This document shows, piece after piece, positions 34,312-46,414 of a stretch of DNA of 64,000 nucleotides. The stretch is from Cheiracanthium punctorium (taxonomy: Eukaryota; Arthropoda; Arachnida; Araneae; Cheiracanthiidae), in assembly GCA_038373885.1 (NCBI GenBank), contig JAWZYV010013285.1, positions 1,054,001 through 1,118,000 on the forward strand, given 5' to 3'. The notes under the pieces are model-generated. The model saw only the letters and a program-made list of their open reading frames with translations, was not told where the DNA came from and searched no databases. Numbering within the stretch: position 1 is the stretch's first letter; each line of letters starts with the position of its first letter. Position numbers and translations under genes: made by a program.

Positions 34312-34609
34312 TTCTGCGCCAAGGTATGTTTTCGTGCTTATTAAAATGACCATGTCTCATCGAATCTGGAAATTCTTAAAAATACTGCGGCGACTATGAG
34401 ACGGAAGAACGAGGGGAGATATATCAGTTGTTTGTTTAGTTAAATTTAGATCTCGAATCAAATTCTTTGTTTGAAAACGAAAGCTTTTACACTACATAGA
34501 ATTTTGAAAGAAGGTAATAGAAACTTTGAATTTGAGAGGATATTTAGTTTCTCTTGTATGCCATATGTAATAATATGATGAACCATACAAAATTTAAAGA
34601 CTAATACTA

Positions 34610-35047
34610 CAGGGTTTCCATAATGATTGAGGCAGTTTTAAGAAGCGGTAGGGCACATAATTAGAAATTAGAATCACATTGCAGTATGAGGTCAAAAACG
34701 ACGTTTTGACTTAACTGTTAATTATCACTTTGAGAAAAGCGTTTATTTGTTAGTCTAATTTCTTAAACACGTTTCACGAACAATCTACTTGTCTCCGAAA
34801 ATTTCTTGAATTAACTGGAATATTTAAGCTATCAATTTTAATCATGCGTTTTCTGTGAAAGATACATTGGTGCTTAACTAACAAAGTTTGGAATGTTAAC
34901 TATTATTTCATCCCTTGTTCGAAAGTGACAATCAACAGGCTCTGTGAAGATGACATTTCTCACCCCACACTATAAATGTTTTGCTTGTTACTTATTTGAT
35001 ACTCTACCTTTACTTAAAGTTTGTCTCAATCATTATGCGACATCCTG
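34610..35047. mobile_element. Tc1/mariner-type MITE, 438 bp, TA flanks
   Basis: The ends are CAGGGTTTCCATAATGATTG and, reverse-complemented from the right, CAGGATGTCGCATAATGATT, matching after a one-base gap. TA dinucleotides abut both ends (34608-34609 and 35048-35049). The internal sequence has no transposase. TA target site and CAGGRT ends fit a mariner-like non-autonomous element. Confidence 0.65.
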
Positions 35048-35049
35048 TA

Positions 35050-38000
35050 TTTTCGACTTGGTTAAATATATGAGATTTGTTGTTAGCTAGAATTTTTAAT
35101 ATAACTTATTTTTTGAGGACTCGGCACAAACTGTAAAATGTTTATTTTATTCAACAGTACTCAGCACACAAAATTTAATAAAGTATAAAAAATTAAATAA
35201 ACCTCAATCTCCCCGAGAGGTTAATGCTAATTACATTTTAATGTTACTAGTGAACTAGTAAACAGTTTCCAATTTATAGAAAAAAACAATTTCTATTATT
35301 TTTAGCATATATTTTACATGTAAATTTCAGTCTCAAAATATTCAATCGCCAGTGTGCGGCAGACAAAATTGCAGACAATAAAATCTATGAAATTACAAAC
35401 ATATTTCAGTAATGCTTGGAAAAAAACGAAAAGTGTTCAGATATAGCTTTGCATTAGTGTTGAAGAGCCTGAAGCAATGATTCCCAATTTGTCAAGAATG
35501 CTTGAGTATCTGTCCTGGAGAAGACTTCTACGAATTTTACTAATATTAACAGTATTTCTAAGTAAGCAATTTAACGTTTATAAATTTAGAAAAAAAAATT
35601 CTAAATTTCGTGATCCGCTGTATTATAAAGAAAAAAGGAGGGTTATTTTTGCTTGTTTTGAAAAAGATTTAATATAGAAAAGGCTTAGAGATAAAAATTT
35701 ATTTAAATTAATATAAAAACTCAGTTAAAAGTGCTATATTTTATGATTTCGGAATAAAATTGTAAGCATTAATATTTAGATATAAAATTTCTTAATATAA
35801 CTGCTTTTTTTTAATTGAAGAAGCGATATGTGCCAGCTTTATATTATGATGGCAGGCTTCACTGTGATTTAGGTTTATTATGTTAAAAAACCTGTAAATA
35901 GGTCAATATTATAACATTTTATAATTTCAATCATAGTATTTTATTGAGTAGATAGAAACTTCTTGAACAATTAAATAACAGCTACACATTAAAATTTTAA
36001 TAGTTACTTTAATAAAAGTGCTGCGGTATATTTTTCTTTGTAAATTTTATTGGATTATTTCAAAAGATGTGTGTCTAAAGCAAAATACGTAAATAAATAA
36101 ATAAAAACAAATTGTTTATTAAAAGAATTAAAAATAAAAAAAATATTATTTTTTTCTTTCTGATGGAGAAATTGTAAAAATATACATAACAAAAAAAAGT
36201 TTTCAAAATAAATTGAAATGTATTCCTCACTGGTATACATATTGTTAGAAAAACTAATACGAAAATAATGCACTGGTTTAGTGTTTAGTTTAAAGCAATT
36301 TATAAGGAAAGTCTATGACAATATATTCCTCTACTTTTTATTTAACGTTTTGAAGAATATGTAGTAACCACAAGTCATACATGTCACATATAGCCCGTAG
36401 GTGAATCTAGCTTCGAAAAATCATTTTTTAACTTCATAGAAATCAATTGCGTTTTCCCGAAAATGCCGTCATACGAAATATTTTTCGTATAAAAGAGCTA
36501 GATACAAAATGTTCTGATCGATAAGGTACATTTAATATCGCAGGTGGGTTGTCATGATAGCAAGTACCGCCGCATATTTTTAGAAAATATATGAAGTATG
36601 CAAGGTATAAGGTATATATACGTATATGTATATTAGGGTGACCCTCAAGTTATTAAAAATTTTGCCCCCAACCCCTTATCTTGGTTTAATCATCAAACAA
36701 ATGTTCTATGTAAAATTTTAGCTCAATTGTACAATTACTATGTGAGCCATTGTCGATGAAGTATTGAAATCGCTCACAAAAGAGTAATTTTTTTCAGATT
36801 TTTAATTTTAATTATTTTATGTGTAACCACTGTAAGCACTAATAATGAAAATTATTGCATGTTTTATTTAATTTAATCAGTACAAGGTGTTTTTATTGTT
36901 ATAATTATTATTATCATTATCACAATCTATGACGCAAAATCCGGTATTCCAAATATTGGCCGTAAAGCCTCATAAACGCAAAACAGTGATCCAAACGGTT
37001 TTCCTATACAATAATGAGACTAGTTAGTATTTCATTGTTGCTTCATATTTTGATTTTGTGTTACTTAGGGCGGGTAATCCTTGATGACGACCATTTAAAC
37101 AAACACAGCTGGCTTTTTAAAAGTCACGTGGTGTTTATAGACTGAATGTTTACAGACTGAATTTATTATAATTTTTTTGCGTTTTATTTTTTACACAATG
37201 AGTGAACAATTCTAGCCAAAAAGTATTTAGTTAGATGGTGTAATTATAACTATTGGAATTTACAAATTAATCTATTATTGATAAATTTTTGTCAAAGTAC
37301 TATGCATAAAGCTTATGCGTTTTTCTTGAAAGCGTTCTTGGTGCGTTTTTCTTGAAAGGCATCATTAATTATTTGAATCAAGTATTTTAAGGGCAGTAAC
37401 AATTGTAAGACTAACAGCACAACAATATTTTTACTAAACGAATTTGAAGGCACTTTGTTCAAAGTTATGTGGCTCAACGGGAAATTTTGTAATGCCAGCT
37501 ATCATACGTAAATTGCTTTCTTTTTTACTATGTTTAAAAAGATTCTGACATGTTTTTTGGTACTTACTCACGTTTTCAAATATTTTTAAATTCTCTGCCA
37601 TATTTCCCCTTACTATTTTTTTAAGACTGGGGTAATTACATTTTCACGATTTTGTATAATGCTTACCAGTCAGTTATTTGCCTTTTATAAAAAGACTGAC
37701 TGTCAACACTTCTTGGTATCAAGAGGCATTCTTGATTTAATAAATAGAAATTATGAACTTTTTATTCAATTTGTATAAATTATTTACGAACCAGTATAAC
37801 TCCAATTATTAAAAAAAATCAAGAATAGTATCCACAGTTGCTTAAAAAAAAGTTGCACGCGTAAGCATCAAGAGAAATCAAGCTGTCATAATTACACCAG
37901 TTTTTTTAATCCAATTTTGTTATTTTGTCGGAAGAATTTCGATCATCCCTTAATTATCTCGTGTAACTATATCACCCTCAAGTATTTTTATAGAAATCAA

Positions 38001-39890
38001 ATTTGTTCTTCGTGGCTGACAATTTGTGTCCTCGTGGCGAGGACCAGCGCGTTGAAGGGTTAATTAAAACAGTATTTTCCTTGAATTTGAAATACTTAAA
38101 ATTCACTAAAATTTGAAATTCGCAAAAAGGCGGTCATAATTACCCCACCTGACTATGCACACTCATGTATACATACATATAATTTACTATTCTAAGCATG
38201 TGTATAAAAAGCGATGCTGTCTAACTCTCCGAATTGCTACGTTTAATCATTAAGAATTAGTACGCAGACCTTAATCTTTTTTTTCTTCGTAACAAAAAAC
38301 TTTTATGTGATGGTGAATTACTTTTTTTTTCCGTATCTCAGTGAGAAAACATGTCTAAATGATTAGTATTAGTATTTTCAGTATTATTTCCCGAAACAGA
38401 TTGTTTTAGGAAGAAGACTGACATTAACATCGGCACCGGTTCTTAAGTAGAAAAGAAAAAAGTATATCGAATTATTTAGGTTGAGTTTATTCTCAAGTAA
38501 AGGAAATGGAATATAATAATATTGTTAGATTATCCATGTCTTAAAAGGAAAAAAAAATATTTTCGATAAATTTAAACAAAATACATAGAAAAAGATTGGT
38601 CTTACACATTTTGTTTCTTTTCTCTAAATTTAAAAACGCCGAAAGATATTATGAAGCAAAACTACAAAGATCCATATTTGTCTCACTGTGAAGTATGGAA
38701 GTTAATTTTAAAACACACTTATTTTCAGATATAACCGAAAGTTCAAAATGCAATAAAAGTTTTATAGATATGGAAAGTTTCGAGCTAATTGAATAATTAG
38801 AAATTATTTTCATCTACTAAGACATTTACGGATACTAATTAAATACGCTTGAAAAAGATTTACTTTATTTCAGTTTAATTTACAAAACTATTTTAAGAAT
38901 GTCAAAATTACGTTAATTTGCTCTATCAATCCAAATTTGAGTTCACTTGTGTGTAAAGTAGTACCTTAGTAAATCTTTACAAACTTATTCCGAAGAATCG
39001 CTGAAAAAAAATATCCAAGTTCTTTTCCCCCGACGTTCTTTGAATTTTGTATTTTTAAACAATATTTTCTTAATTTAATATTAATTTGAAATAATGCATG
39101 GAGGAAAGAAATCAGTTTGTCGGTTTTTCGCAATTTAATGTTCCAGGTATGCTTTAAAACGTAATTATATGTTCATAAAATAGTGATAAACTATACTATC
39201 ATTTGAAAAGAATATGTGCATTACTTCCGAAAGATTCAATATCACATTTGCACAAATAAATAGGTAATTCACGAGTTAGTTTTCTCTGCGATACACAGCA
39301 AAAGTAATTTTCTATCATTTGTTAAGACTCGTAAAGAATTACAGTTCCTTTTTACTGTACACCAAAAATCCTATTATATTTATTGTTCTACAACTTCAAG
39401 TAAATGTAGCAAGTATGTCTAAATGAATTGCCATTAGGATGCCATTCAATACTTCTAAGAGTTGGCTTTCAAATAATGATATCCTCATTGTTCGTATTGC
39501 AACACCTTAAAACTCGAGTTCTTTTCAACTCACTCATATGTAAATGCGACACTATATTTAATGTAACACCATATTTAATGAAACACTATTTAATGCAACA
39601 TAATCTGTTACGGCTTTTAATTCCTTGTGAATATTTTATTTATCTATGTTTAAAGGTAAAGATTTGGATTCATTGGCTATTTTACTCTTTAATTTTCATG
39701 GATTTATGAAATAAGTTTAAATACGTACAAAGTAAATCTAACAATTTTTATAAGTAAAATTAGATAAGAAGTGTCAATTAAATCGTGAAAGAACGTTTGT
39801 CAATGTAACGTACGACTGCAATTTAAGTTACATAGGGAATTTTAGACTTTAGATATGAGCGATAAGCTCTACTAATTCTGAATACATGTA
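35050..39890. other. AT-rich stretch without recognisable gene
   Basis: Open frames are short and low in complexity. A recurring word GGGGTAATTAC / GTAATTACCCC occurs at about 37630 and 38148, and a single TTAA-adjacent GAAGGGTTAA near 38055 has no partner. I assign no element to them. Confidence 0.4.
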
Positions 39891-39904
39891 TATTAATACT
39901 GTAT

Positions 39905-40055
39905 TTGCCCGAATATAACGAGACCCCGCAATTTTTCATCAAGATAATAAGAAGAATTCTATATTTAGGCCTAGGATTTAGCGCAAAGTACGTTTTTTAC
40001 GGGCAGTGATCAGCCAAAAAACACCGCGTTATATTCGTGCCAATTCGGTAATTTA
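39905..40055. mobile_element. Short MITE-like inverted repeat
   Basis: TTGCCCGAATATAACGAG on the left is inverted near the right end as CGCGTTATATTCGTGCCAA. The span is about 150 bases and has no coding capacity. Target duplication not determined. Confidence 0.5.
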
Positions 40056-40059
40056 ACAT

Positions 40060-41440
40060 TAACATTGTATGGTAATAATTAAAGGACATGTAATGTGATA
40101 TATTCAGATTGTTGTATTAAATGTTTTCCTACGCAATTTAAGATATAGCACTAATCTCCATTTAAATGCGAAACTCTTCATACGAGCAGCACAATCGTCG
40201 AGGTTACTACGTAAAATGTTAAATGAGTGCTTGCACACAAATTGGTGCAGATTACCTGATATCCAAAGCTATCAGAGTCTCATCAAAAACATATATAAAA
40301 CATAAAATATATTTTCTATTTAGTACAAATAAGTGCATAATCATGTAATTACATTTCATGTCCTGAAAGGTAAATTTTCTGGATATGCATTTACAGCCAT
40401 AATTACATCACTAATCCCATGAAAAATTCAGCATTATGAGCTAAAAGCAAATTTTTAGACGAAAAGAACTCATACATGCAAGATGTAATTCAATCGAATA
40501 CTGAAGTAAATCGAAATACGGTCAACGTGTCCACTATCGATAACAAGCATGCACATTTGCATACCAGCTTTAAACTATTGCTGAATATTCAGCAACAATA
40601 GAGTTAGCTAATATTTAAAACAATCAATTTCACTATACTCAATACAGCTCATTACTTAACAGCTTAAAGCAAAATTTGGAAGTAAATGCAGTCAATATCA
40701 CACAATACTTGATGGATCTCATAACAGACTGTTATGGCAATAGAAAATTTTGACAGTTCTAAAATTTAAGTACATCTGACCTGAAATATCCCACTTTCGC
40801 CTAAGGTGCAATTACTAATTCGAGAATGCTGGCTCATCTTAAATTACGCTTTGTAATAGTTCTATACGTTTGATTATCATCGATATCTTTAATTGAGGAA
40901 AGAAAATTTATTTACTTAGATGTGTTTTCTTGGACATATAAAACATATTTTTTATTAAATGAATAATTTAAATAACTGGATATAAAGTGAGATTTTTTTT
41001 TTTTGGTTTCCAGAATATACTCCAGAATAAAGTACTTAACTGACGACCTTATTTTTACAGCAAACTGTACGTTCTGGAGAAATTTGGTCGTAAGTTTGGC
41101 TGTAAGTCGGCATTTTCTGCATCGAGCATTATATAATGATTTCAATATATTTTTTGACGTACTTAGACAAGAAAAATAATCATGAAATCACTTTTGTCGT
41201 AGATCCTGTAACCATAATCTATAATTATCATTTGTTGGCTTTTATGATAGTAAGAAGAGATCAGTTGCTCTAGTTTGTCAAGACGTGACATAACTTTCCG
41301 TGATTGGCTATAATTACCAGATACTCTTTTGTCAATCGTTTGTGTATTAATGCCATTTTGTCCATCCTAAAATCTTAATGACTGGTTAATTTTCTTTTGA
41401 AATATGGAATGCCCAACATGACTTGATTTCAATAAATAAG
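40060..41440. other. AT-rich stretch without gene
   Basis: No exon-like or repeat structure stands out. The 77-codon minus-strand frame at 40912-41145 has no known domain. Confidence 0.45.
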
Positions 41441-41448
41441 GTGTAAGA

Positions 41449-41526
41449 AACAACGTATAAGAGCACCAACACAAAAATTAAAACAGCAGACCAATTTCAG
41501 CATTTATGACATGCTGTCGTCAGTGC
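41449..41526. repeat. Dispersed copy of one arm of the 34107 palindrome
   Basis: AACAACGTATAAGAGCACCA, ACCAATTTCAGCATTTATG and GACATGCTGTCGTCAGTGCT match the left arm and core at 34120-34215 with few differences. Confidence 0.6.
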
Positions 41527-42494
41527 TATAAAGATAATAGCAAAATTTGCTCTATTTCTATAGCTAAAGTAGGGATTCAATATAATGTTTACGAGAGCGA
41601 ATAGGAAAGAGGTGAATTAAGGGAACTGAGAACACAAGTATTTCCAACATTCAGAAAGGAGGAAACAGTGAAATCAACATTAAAAAGACTAGTTATGTTT
41701 TTGTGTATCTTGAAAGCTTTAAGAAAATCTAAATCGCTGGGTGAGCGGGGTTTGAAAATGAATTTAGTTGATTTAAAGTCAAAAATATGGCTGGCATTCC
41801 AACAATGTTTAGTGATTTATCAGTGTTATTTCTACTCTTATATTATTTTATTTTATTTTTTAACTCTCGTAATACCTTGCTTTTTAGTTCATTTTGTTAG
41901 TACTCTCCCGCAACAGACAATTAATTGTAGCTCAATAAGAACAAAGCTTCCAGTCACACGTTTTTAATGAATCAGAAGCACGGATAAAGTTAATCCCACT
42001 TTTAATGATATACCTGTAAAATTATTATTCTTTCTCCAATGGACCAATGTGCTTTCGATACATTAAAACAAGCTTACTGGAAAATGATATCCAAAAAGAG
42101 AACGGGCTTTGGAAAACGACCCAAGAGGAGTAAAGTAAAATTGACATGATACTACTAAATTAAAGCTTGCTTTCATGGGATATTCGAGCAAGAGCTATTG
42201 CCAAAGACCATAGATATCAAACAGACTCAAATCACTGGAAAATAAACCATTTATACATGCAAATATAAATGAAGATTACTCCCACAAAGCTTGAACGTCT
42301 TCGGAGTGGATTTTTATTGTTACTGTGTAAATAAATGAAATGTGAAACTCAATATTAAAACACTTTGGGCGATAAATCGCCGCCTCAATCCAAGGGAATC
42401 ATTTAGAGAAGGCTGAAGAGTCTCTCTCCACATCAAGAATTGAGAGTTTTGAAGCTAGCTTCCAGTGGGATTTTCTGTAGGGGAATGTGAACTA

Positions 42495-42760
42495 AAATGA
42501 TCATAGCGGGGAAAACGATCCACATACGTTTGTTTCCAAACAGGTAGCGCTATCTACCGGGTAACACAAAAACTAGTGGTGTCAAGTGAAGAAGACGCAA
42601 CGGTGGTATTAAAGCGATCTAGGCGTCTAAATAGAATTTTTTGAAAATTTTAATTTTATAACATTTGTTATGTGGTGAGCACTATCTGTTCTATTTACTC
42701 AGATAAACAGTCCTTCATGTACAGAAAAATGTCTTGGTTTACTCTGAATGGAGTATATCT
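42495..42760 (+). repeat. Outer end of an unrecognised repeat family, left copy
   Basis: The sequence AAAACGATCCACATACG, TAGCGCTATCTACCGGGTAA, and later CAAGTG-AAGA, TTAAAGCGATC and TGTACAGAAA matches, in inverted orientation, the sequence at 46200-46414 plus 47920-47955 (that is, with the Tc1 insertion removed). Similarity runs for roughly 250 bases. The outermost part reads TAGGGGAA then AATGATC on both sides. This is one end of a repeat element or one arm of a large foldback. Confidence 0.7.
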
Positions 42761-43289
42761 TGCATATCATTATTTAGGTTAGATCCCGTGTCACAAATAC
42801 CTTGGTGGGTGAATGATGCATGCGCTGGGATGATAGGGAATGTTAATCATCTGTATTTTTGAAATATGTGCTCAAATATTCAGAATTTTCGAAGTGGCGA
42901 AAGAAGATATTATTTAACTTTTTTCTGCGTTTATTTTGACCATAATTTTTCAATTACGATTTTGAAGTATTCTATTTTATTATATTTATGAGACCTTTCA
43001 TTTTACAATTTTCATAAAATAAATCAGATGTTGTAGTGTGACAAGGCCACAACTGGGGGTGACAACCATGAAGAAAAATGATTACGACCACAAACTGGAT
43101 GGAGCCAAAACTGGCACTAGAGCACAATAGGGATGTCAGTAAAATTACCCATATAAATTAATAAGATTTATCAGGAGAAAGAAGCTCAAAGAGGATCGGA
43201 AATGTTAATAAGTACTCTCCCTAAAGAATGAAGAACGAATCAAAAGAAAGAAAGAAAGAAAAATTATGCCAGAGTAGGCGGGACTCGTG

Positions 43290-43800
43290 TTTACAGTAGC
43301 TTTTTACTGGTCAAGAGGAGAAAAAAAAAAAAAAGCTGAGATTTTGCGGAGAAGAGATGGAAGTAAGAGTTCCAGAACAACGTTTGTAAAATTTGTCGTC
43401 CCCATGGATGCAATTTTCGAGTAAAAAGGGCGGATGGTGCAAGATGCCGCGAAGTTGGTGAATGCGATCCGGCATAGGTTTCTGAGCCGTGACCTGGAGG
43501 CGTGGAGAGTTCTTTCCGGATACTGGAGTGAGTCCAAACAGATGGTCGTATCCTAAGCTGAAAATGGCAATCCTAAGGTACCCATGCCGAACCTGTGACG
43601 AAAGGGCAGAATTCCGCGACGGTTGAACCAACTGAGCCTGTGACACTGGAGCCACCTAAGACTACCGAGGAGAGATGGAGAAGAACCGACTTACCTGAGG
43701 AGAGTGCCGGTCCCCCAAACGGAAATTATCATCAGAAAAGGTACCAAACTTAGTATTGTTCTGTGGTCTAGACACACATATCTCCCCTCGGTCCATTTTA
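43290..43800. repeat. GC-rich island, unrecognised, inside the left repeat copy
   Basis: Composition changes abruptly to near-balanced GC. A 15-base A run at 43321-43336 marks one edge. On the minus strand a 114-codon frame (43311-43655) reads VRHGYLRIAIFSLGYDHLFG and related sequence, which I do not recognise as any protein family. It is most likely an inserted repeat or retrotransposon piece; the right edge near 43790 is an estimate. Confidence 0.35.
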
Positions 43801-44040
43801 TGATTCAATAATTAGCATTGAGAAAAGAAAATTTAAAACAGAAATTTAATGAAAGAAAGCTGTATTTAAATCCAATTAAAATGTGTAAATAAAGGAATTT
43901 AAATGTAAATTTACTTCTTTTCTAGAATTGCTGTTAAACAACTTTACTTCAGGAATTTTAGGAAGCAATCTTCTTTTATTTCATTCAGTCTGTATGAAGT
44001 ATTTTCATAACGGTAAGATTTTGGATTATTGCGGGCTGTA

Positions 44041-44076
44041 CCGTCAACCCCGATAGATAGATATCGGAGTTGACGG
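44041..44076. repeat. Strong hairpin
   Basis: CCGTCAACCCCGATA pairs with TATCGGAGTTGACGG across a six-base loop; 14 of 15 positions pair. It sits in the left repeat copy and may be a transposon-end relic. Confidence 0.7.
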
Positions 44077-44229
44077 CTGCACTCCACTTATGATCAGATA
44101 CAAAGAAATTATACCATCTTGGCCATCCAATCATAATAATTTTAGTAACCAATTAAAATATAATAAATAAAACTTTTTAATTTCTTCAGGGGTGGTATCT
44201 GATTGAAAAACTTGTTTTATTTCATTATA

Positions 44230-44400
44230 TACAGTCAAAATAAATTTTACATGTTTCTATTTTGCCGATAAAACAAATTACAATTATTTTTAAACAAAGG
44301 TAAAATGATCCTTTGGACACTTTTACAAAATTTTAGTTTTTTAATTACTCAATGTGGGTTGAAATTATTATTGAAATATGTTTAAAATGCAAAAGGAAAT
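44230..44400 (+). repeat. Inner part of the repeat family, left copy
   Basis: TTTTGCCGATAAAACAAATT, ACAATTATTTTTAAAC and GGTAAAATGATCCTTTGG match the reverse complement of 45780-45930, except that about 24 bases of the palindrome present there are missing here. This supports two inverted copies of one family. Confidence 0.65.
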
Positions 44401-45839
44401 GTAAAACATAATAGCAGGAAAAAAAATTGAGTAAAGATATATCAAGACAGACAACAGCTTACGAATGTTTACTATTAAACTATTACATTAAACTATACTT
44501 ATTACATTAAACTATGCTAAAAGTTAAAACAATTTAAATAAGAACTATTAAAAAAATAAATTAAACTGGTTTAAACTAAATATTAAAATAAAATGTTAAA
44601 ATATGAAAACATTACACGCTAAACTTTCTTTTGAGGAAATTAAAAATGATAAAATCCGTTTAAAAAATATGGTAGAAGAATACATATGATAGAAGGCATT
44701 TTCCCCTTAAAATGATTGAAAATTATTCTTTAAATATAAACTTTTATTTCCTTTTAAAAGAAAAAAATCTACATAAAGTTTTAATATGCAATATTTTTTA
44801 TTTCGGGTAGTATAACTGACAGAAAAAACTATAAGTATTAAATAAAGAAAAATATTTGAAAAAGTAATAATAACAGGATATATAAAATCTATTAAAAGAG
44901 TAGAACATATTTAATTAGTTCATTTGTTAAGTTTATCAATAAAAGTTTTTCTTAAATGCAGAAGTTTAAAAATATAATTATTTTATTAAAAAAGAAGTTA
45001 AAATACTTCTATTGCAATTTAAGATTTATGAAAAATATCAAATTTTTAATTTAAACAAAAACACAGTATAATTCATAAAATATATCAAGACACGTTTTTA
45101 GATCAAATTTAAATAATACATAATTATTCATTACTTTAAAATTAATTTTAGCGAAGTTTTCAGTTATATGTAAAATGATAAAAATGTCGCATTATCAAAG
45201 TAGAAACATATATCAGATATTGTGAAATGTGTATTCCATGAACAAATATCCTGTGTCTCCTTACACATATGCTGAAAAAACAAATTTATACGCAAAATTA
45301 TCTTATGTTATAATCAATGTAGAGAAAATGTTATTTTGACCACTATATTGCTAAAAGTTTATGTAGACGGTGAAATTATCATGTTTTGTACAGCTTCGGG
45401 AAAAAAATGTCCATATATTGGAAGACCGTTCCTGGTAGAGCAAAGTTACGTATATCAATTGTTTGCGAAAAACCTACACTTTATTTGCGCAAAAATTATA
45501 TTGGTATATACAACTTTACTGTAAGATGAATAATTGCTGTATAATGAGTCTTTTTATTCTACGCTGTGCATTTGTGACTACGTAATATGCACTGCGTAAG
45601 AAAATAAGAACAAAGCATTAATATTCTGACAGTGAAGATACCTCAACAAAGTAGGGGGAGGTGTTCCAAAATGATCTCCTTAAGGGGGAAACTTTCATAA
45701 AATAACATAAATGTTAAATAAAACTTAGCCCCTCTGCCACATTATTTTTCACTATAATTTGTATTATAAACATATTTTAATAACATTTTAAACCTAAAAT
45801 GAAATAACAAAAAAATATATAATTTTGTATAAGAGTTCA

Positions 45840-45879
45840 AAGGATCGTTTCACCCTCGATCAAGGGCAAAACGATCCTT
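45840..45879. repeat. Near-perfect palindrome AAGGATCGTTT...AAACGATCCTT
   Basis: Arms 45840-45856 and 45863-45879 pair at 16 of 17 positions around a six-base centre, CGATCA. Each arm equals the terminal word of the surrounding repeat family (GGGCAAAACGATCC), as if two element ends had been joined head to head. Confidence 0.8.
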
Positions 45880-46414
45880 CATTTGAAAATAATTGTAAAT
45901 TGTTTTTATCAGCAAAATAAAAGATGTATAACTAATTATAACTATACAAATTGAAAAAAGAATTTTGCAATTATCTAGAAATTTTAAATTAAAAAGGTGT
46001 CACAAACAATAAAGTGGAAGATTTCAAAACTGGCACTGGAGTTTGTTCAGACAATGGATAATTTTACTCGGCAGTATGGCTGCCCACTTAGGTCATGTTA
46101 CTGGAAAATGCCGAGAAACATAACAAACTAAACAAGTGTATTTCACATCTGTTCAGTGTATTCTGTAACAAGTGTAAAACACACTCTATTCAGTAGACCA
46201 AGTCATATTTCTGTACATTAAAGACTATTTCTCAATAAGTAGTAGACGTAGCACTTTCCTAATAACAGACGGCGCAAAACCTATTTTTTATAAAATTCTT
46301 CTCAGACACGTAATACACTGATCGCTTAAATATCGCCATTGCTTCCTCTTGACTTGGCACAACTAGTTTGTGTGTTACCCGGTAGATAGCGCTACTTGTA
46401 TGTAAGAGAACATA

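Noticed and set aside
38040..38065. Possible right end of a piggyBac-like element (GAAGGGTTAA)
   Set aside because: No matching TTAA-bounded left end within range.
37626..38156. GGGGTAATTAC and GTAATTACCCC words as possible terminal repeats
   Set aside because: Similarity is limited to about 12 bases, with no target duplication.
41668..41967. 99-codon plus-strand frame with hydrophobic stretch
   Set aside because: Hydrophobic runs arise readily from T-rich DNA; no further support.
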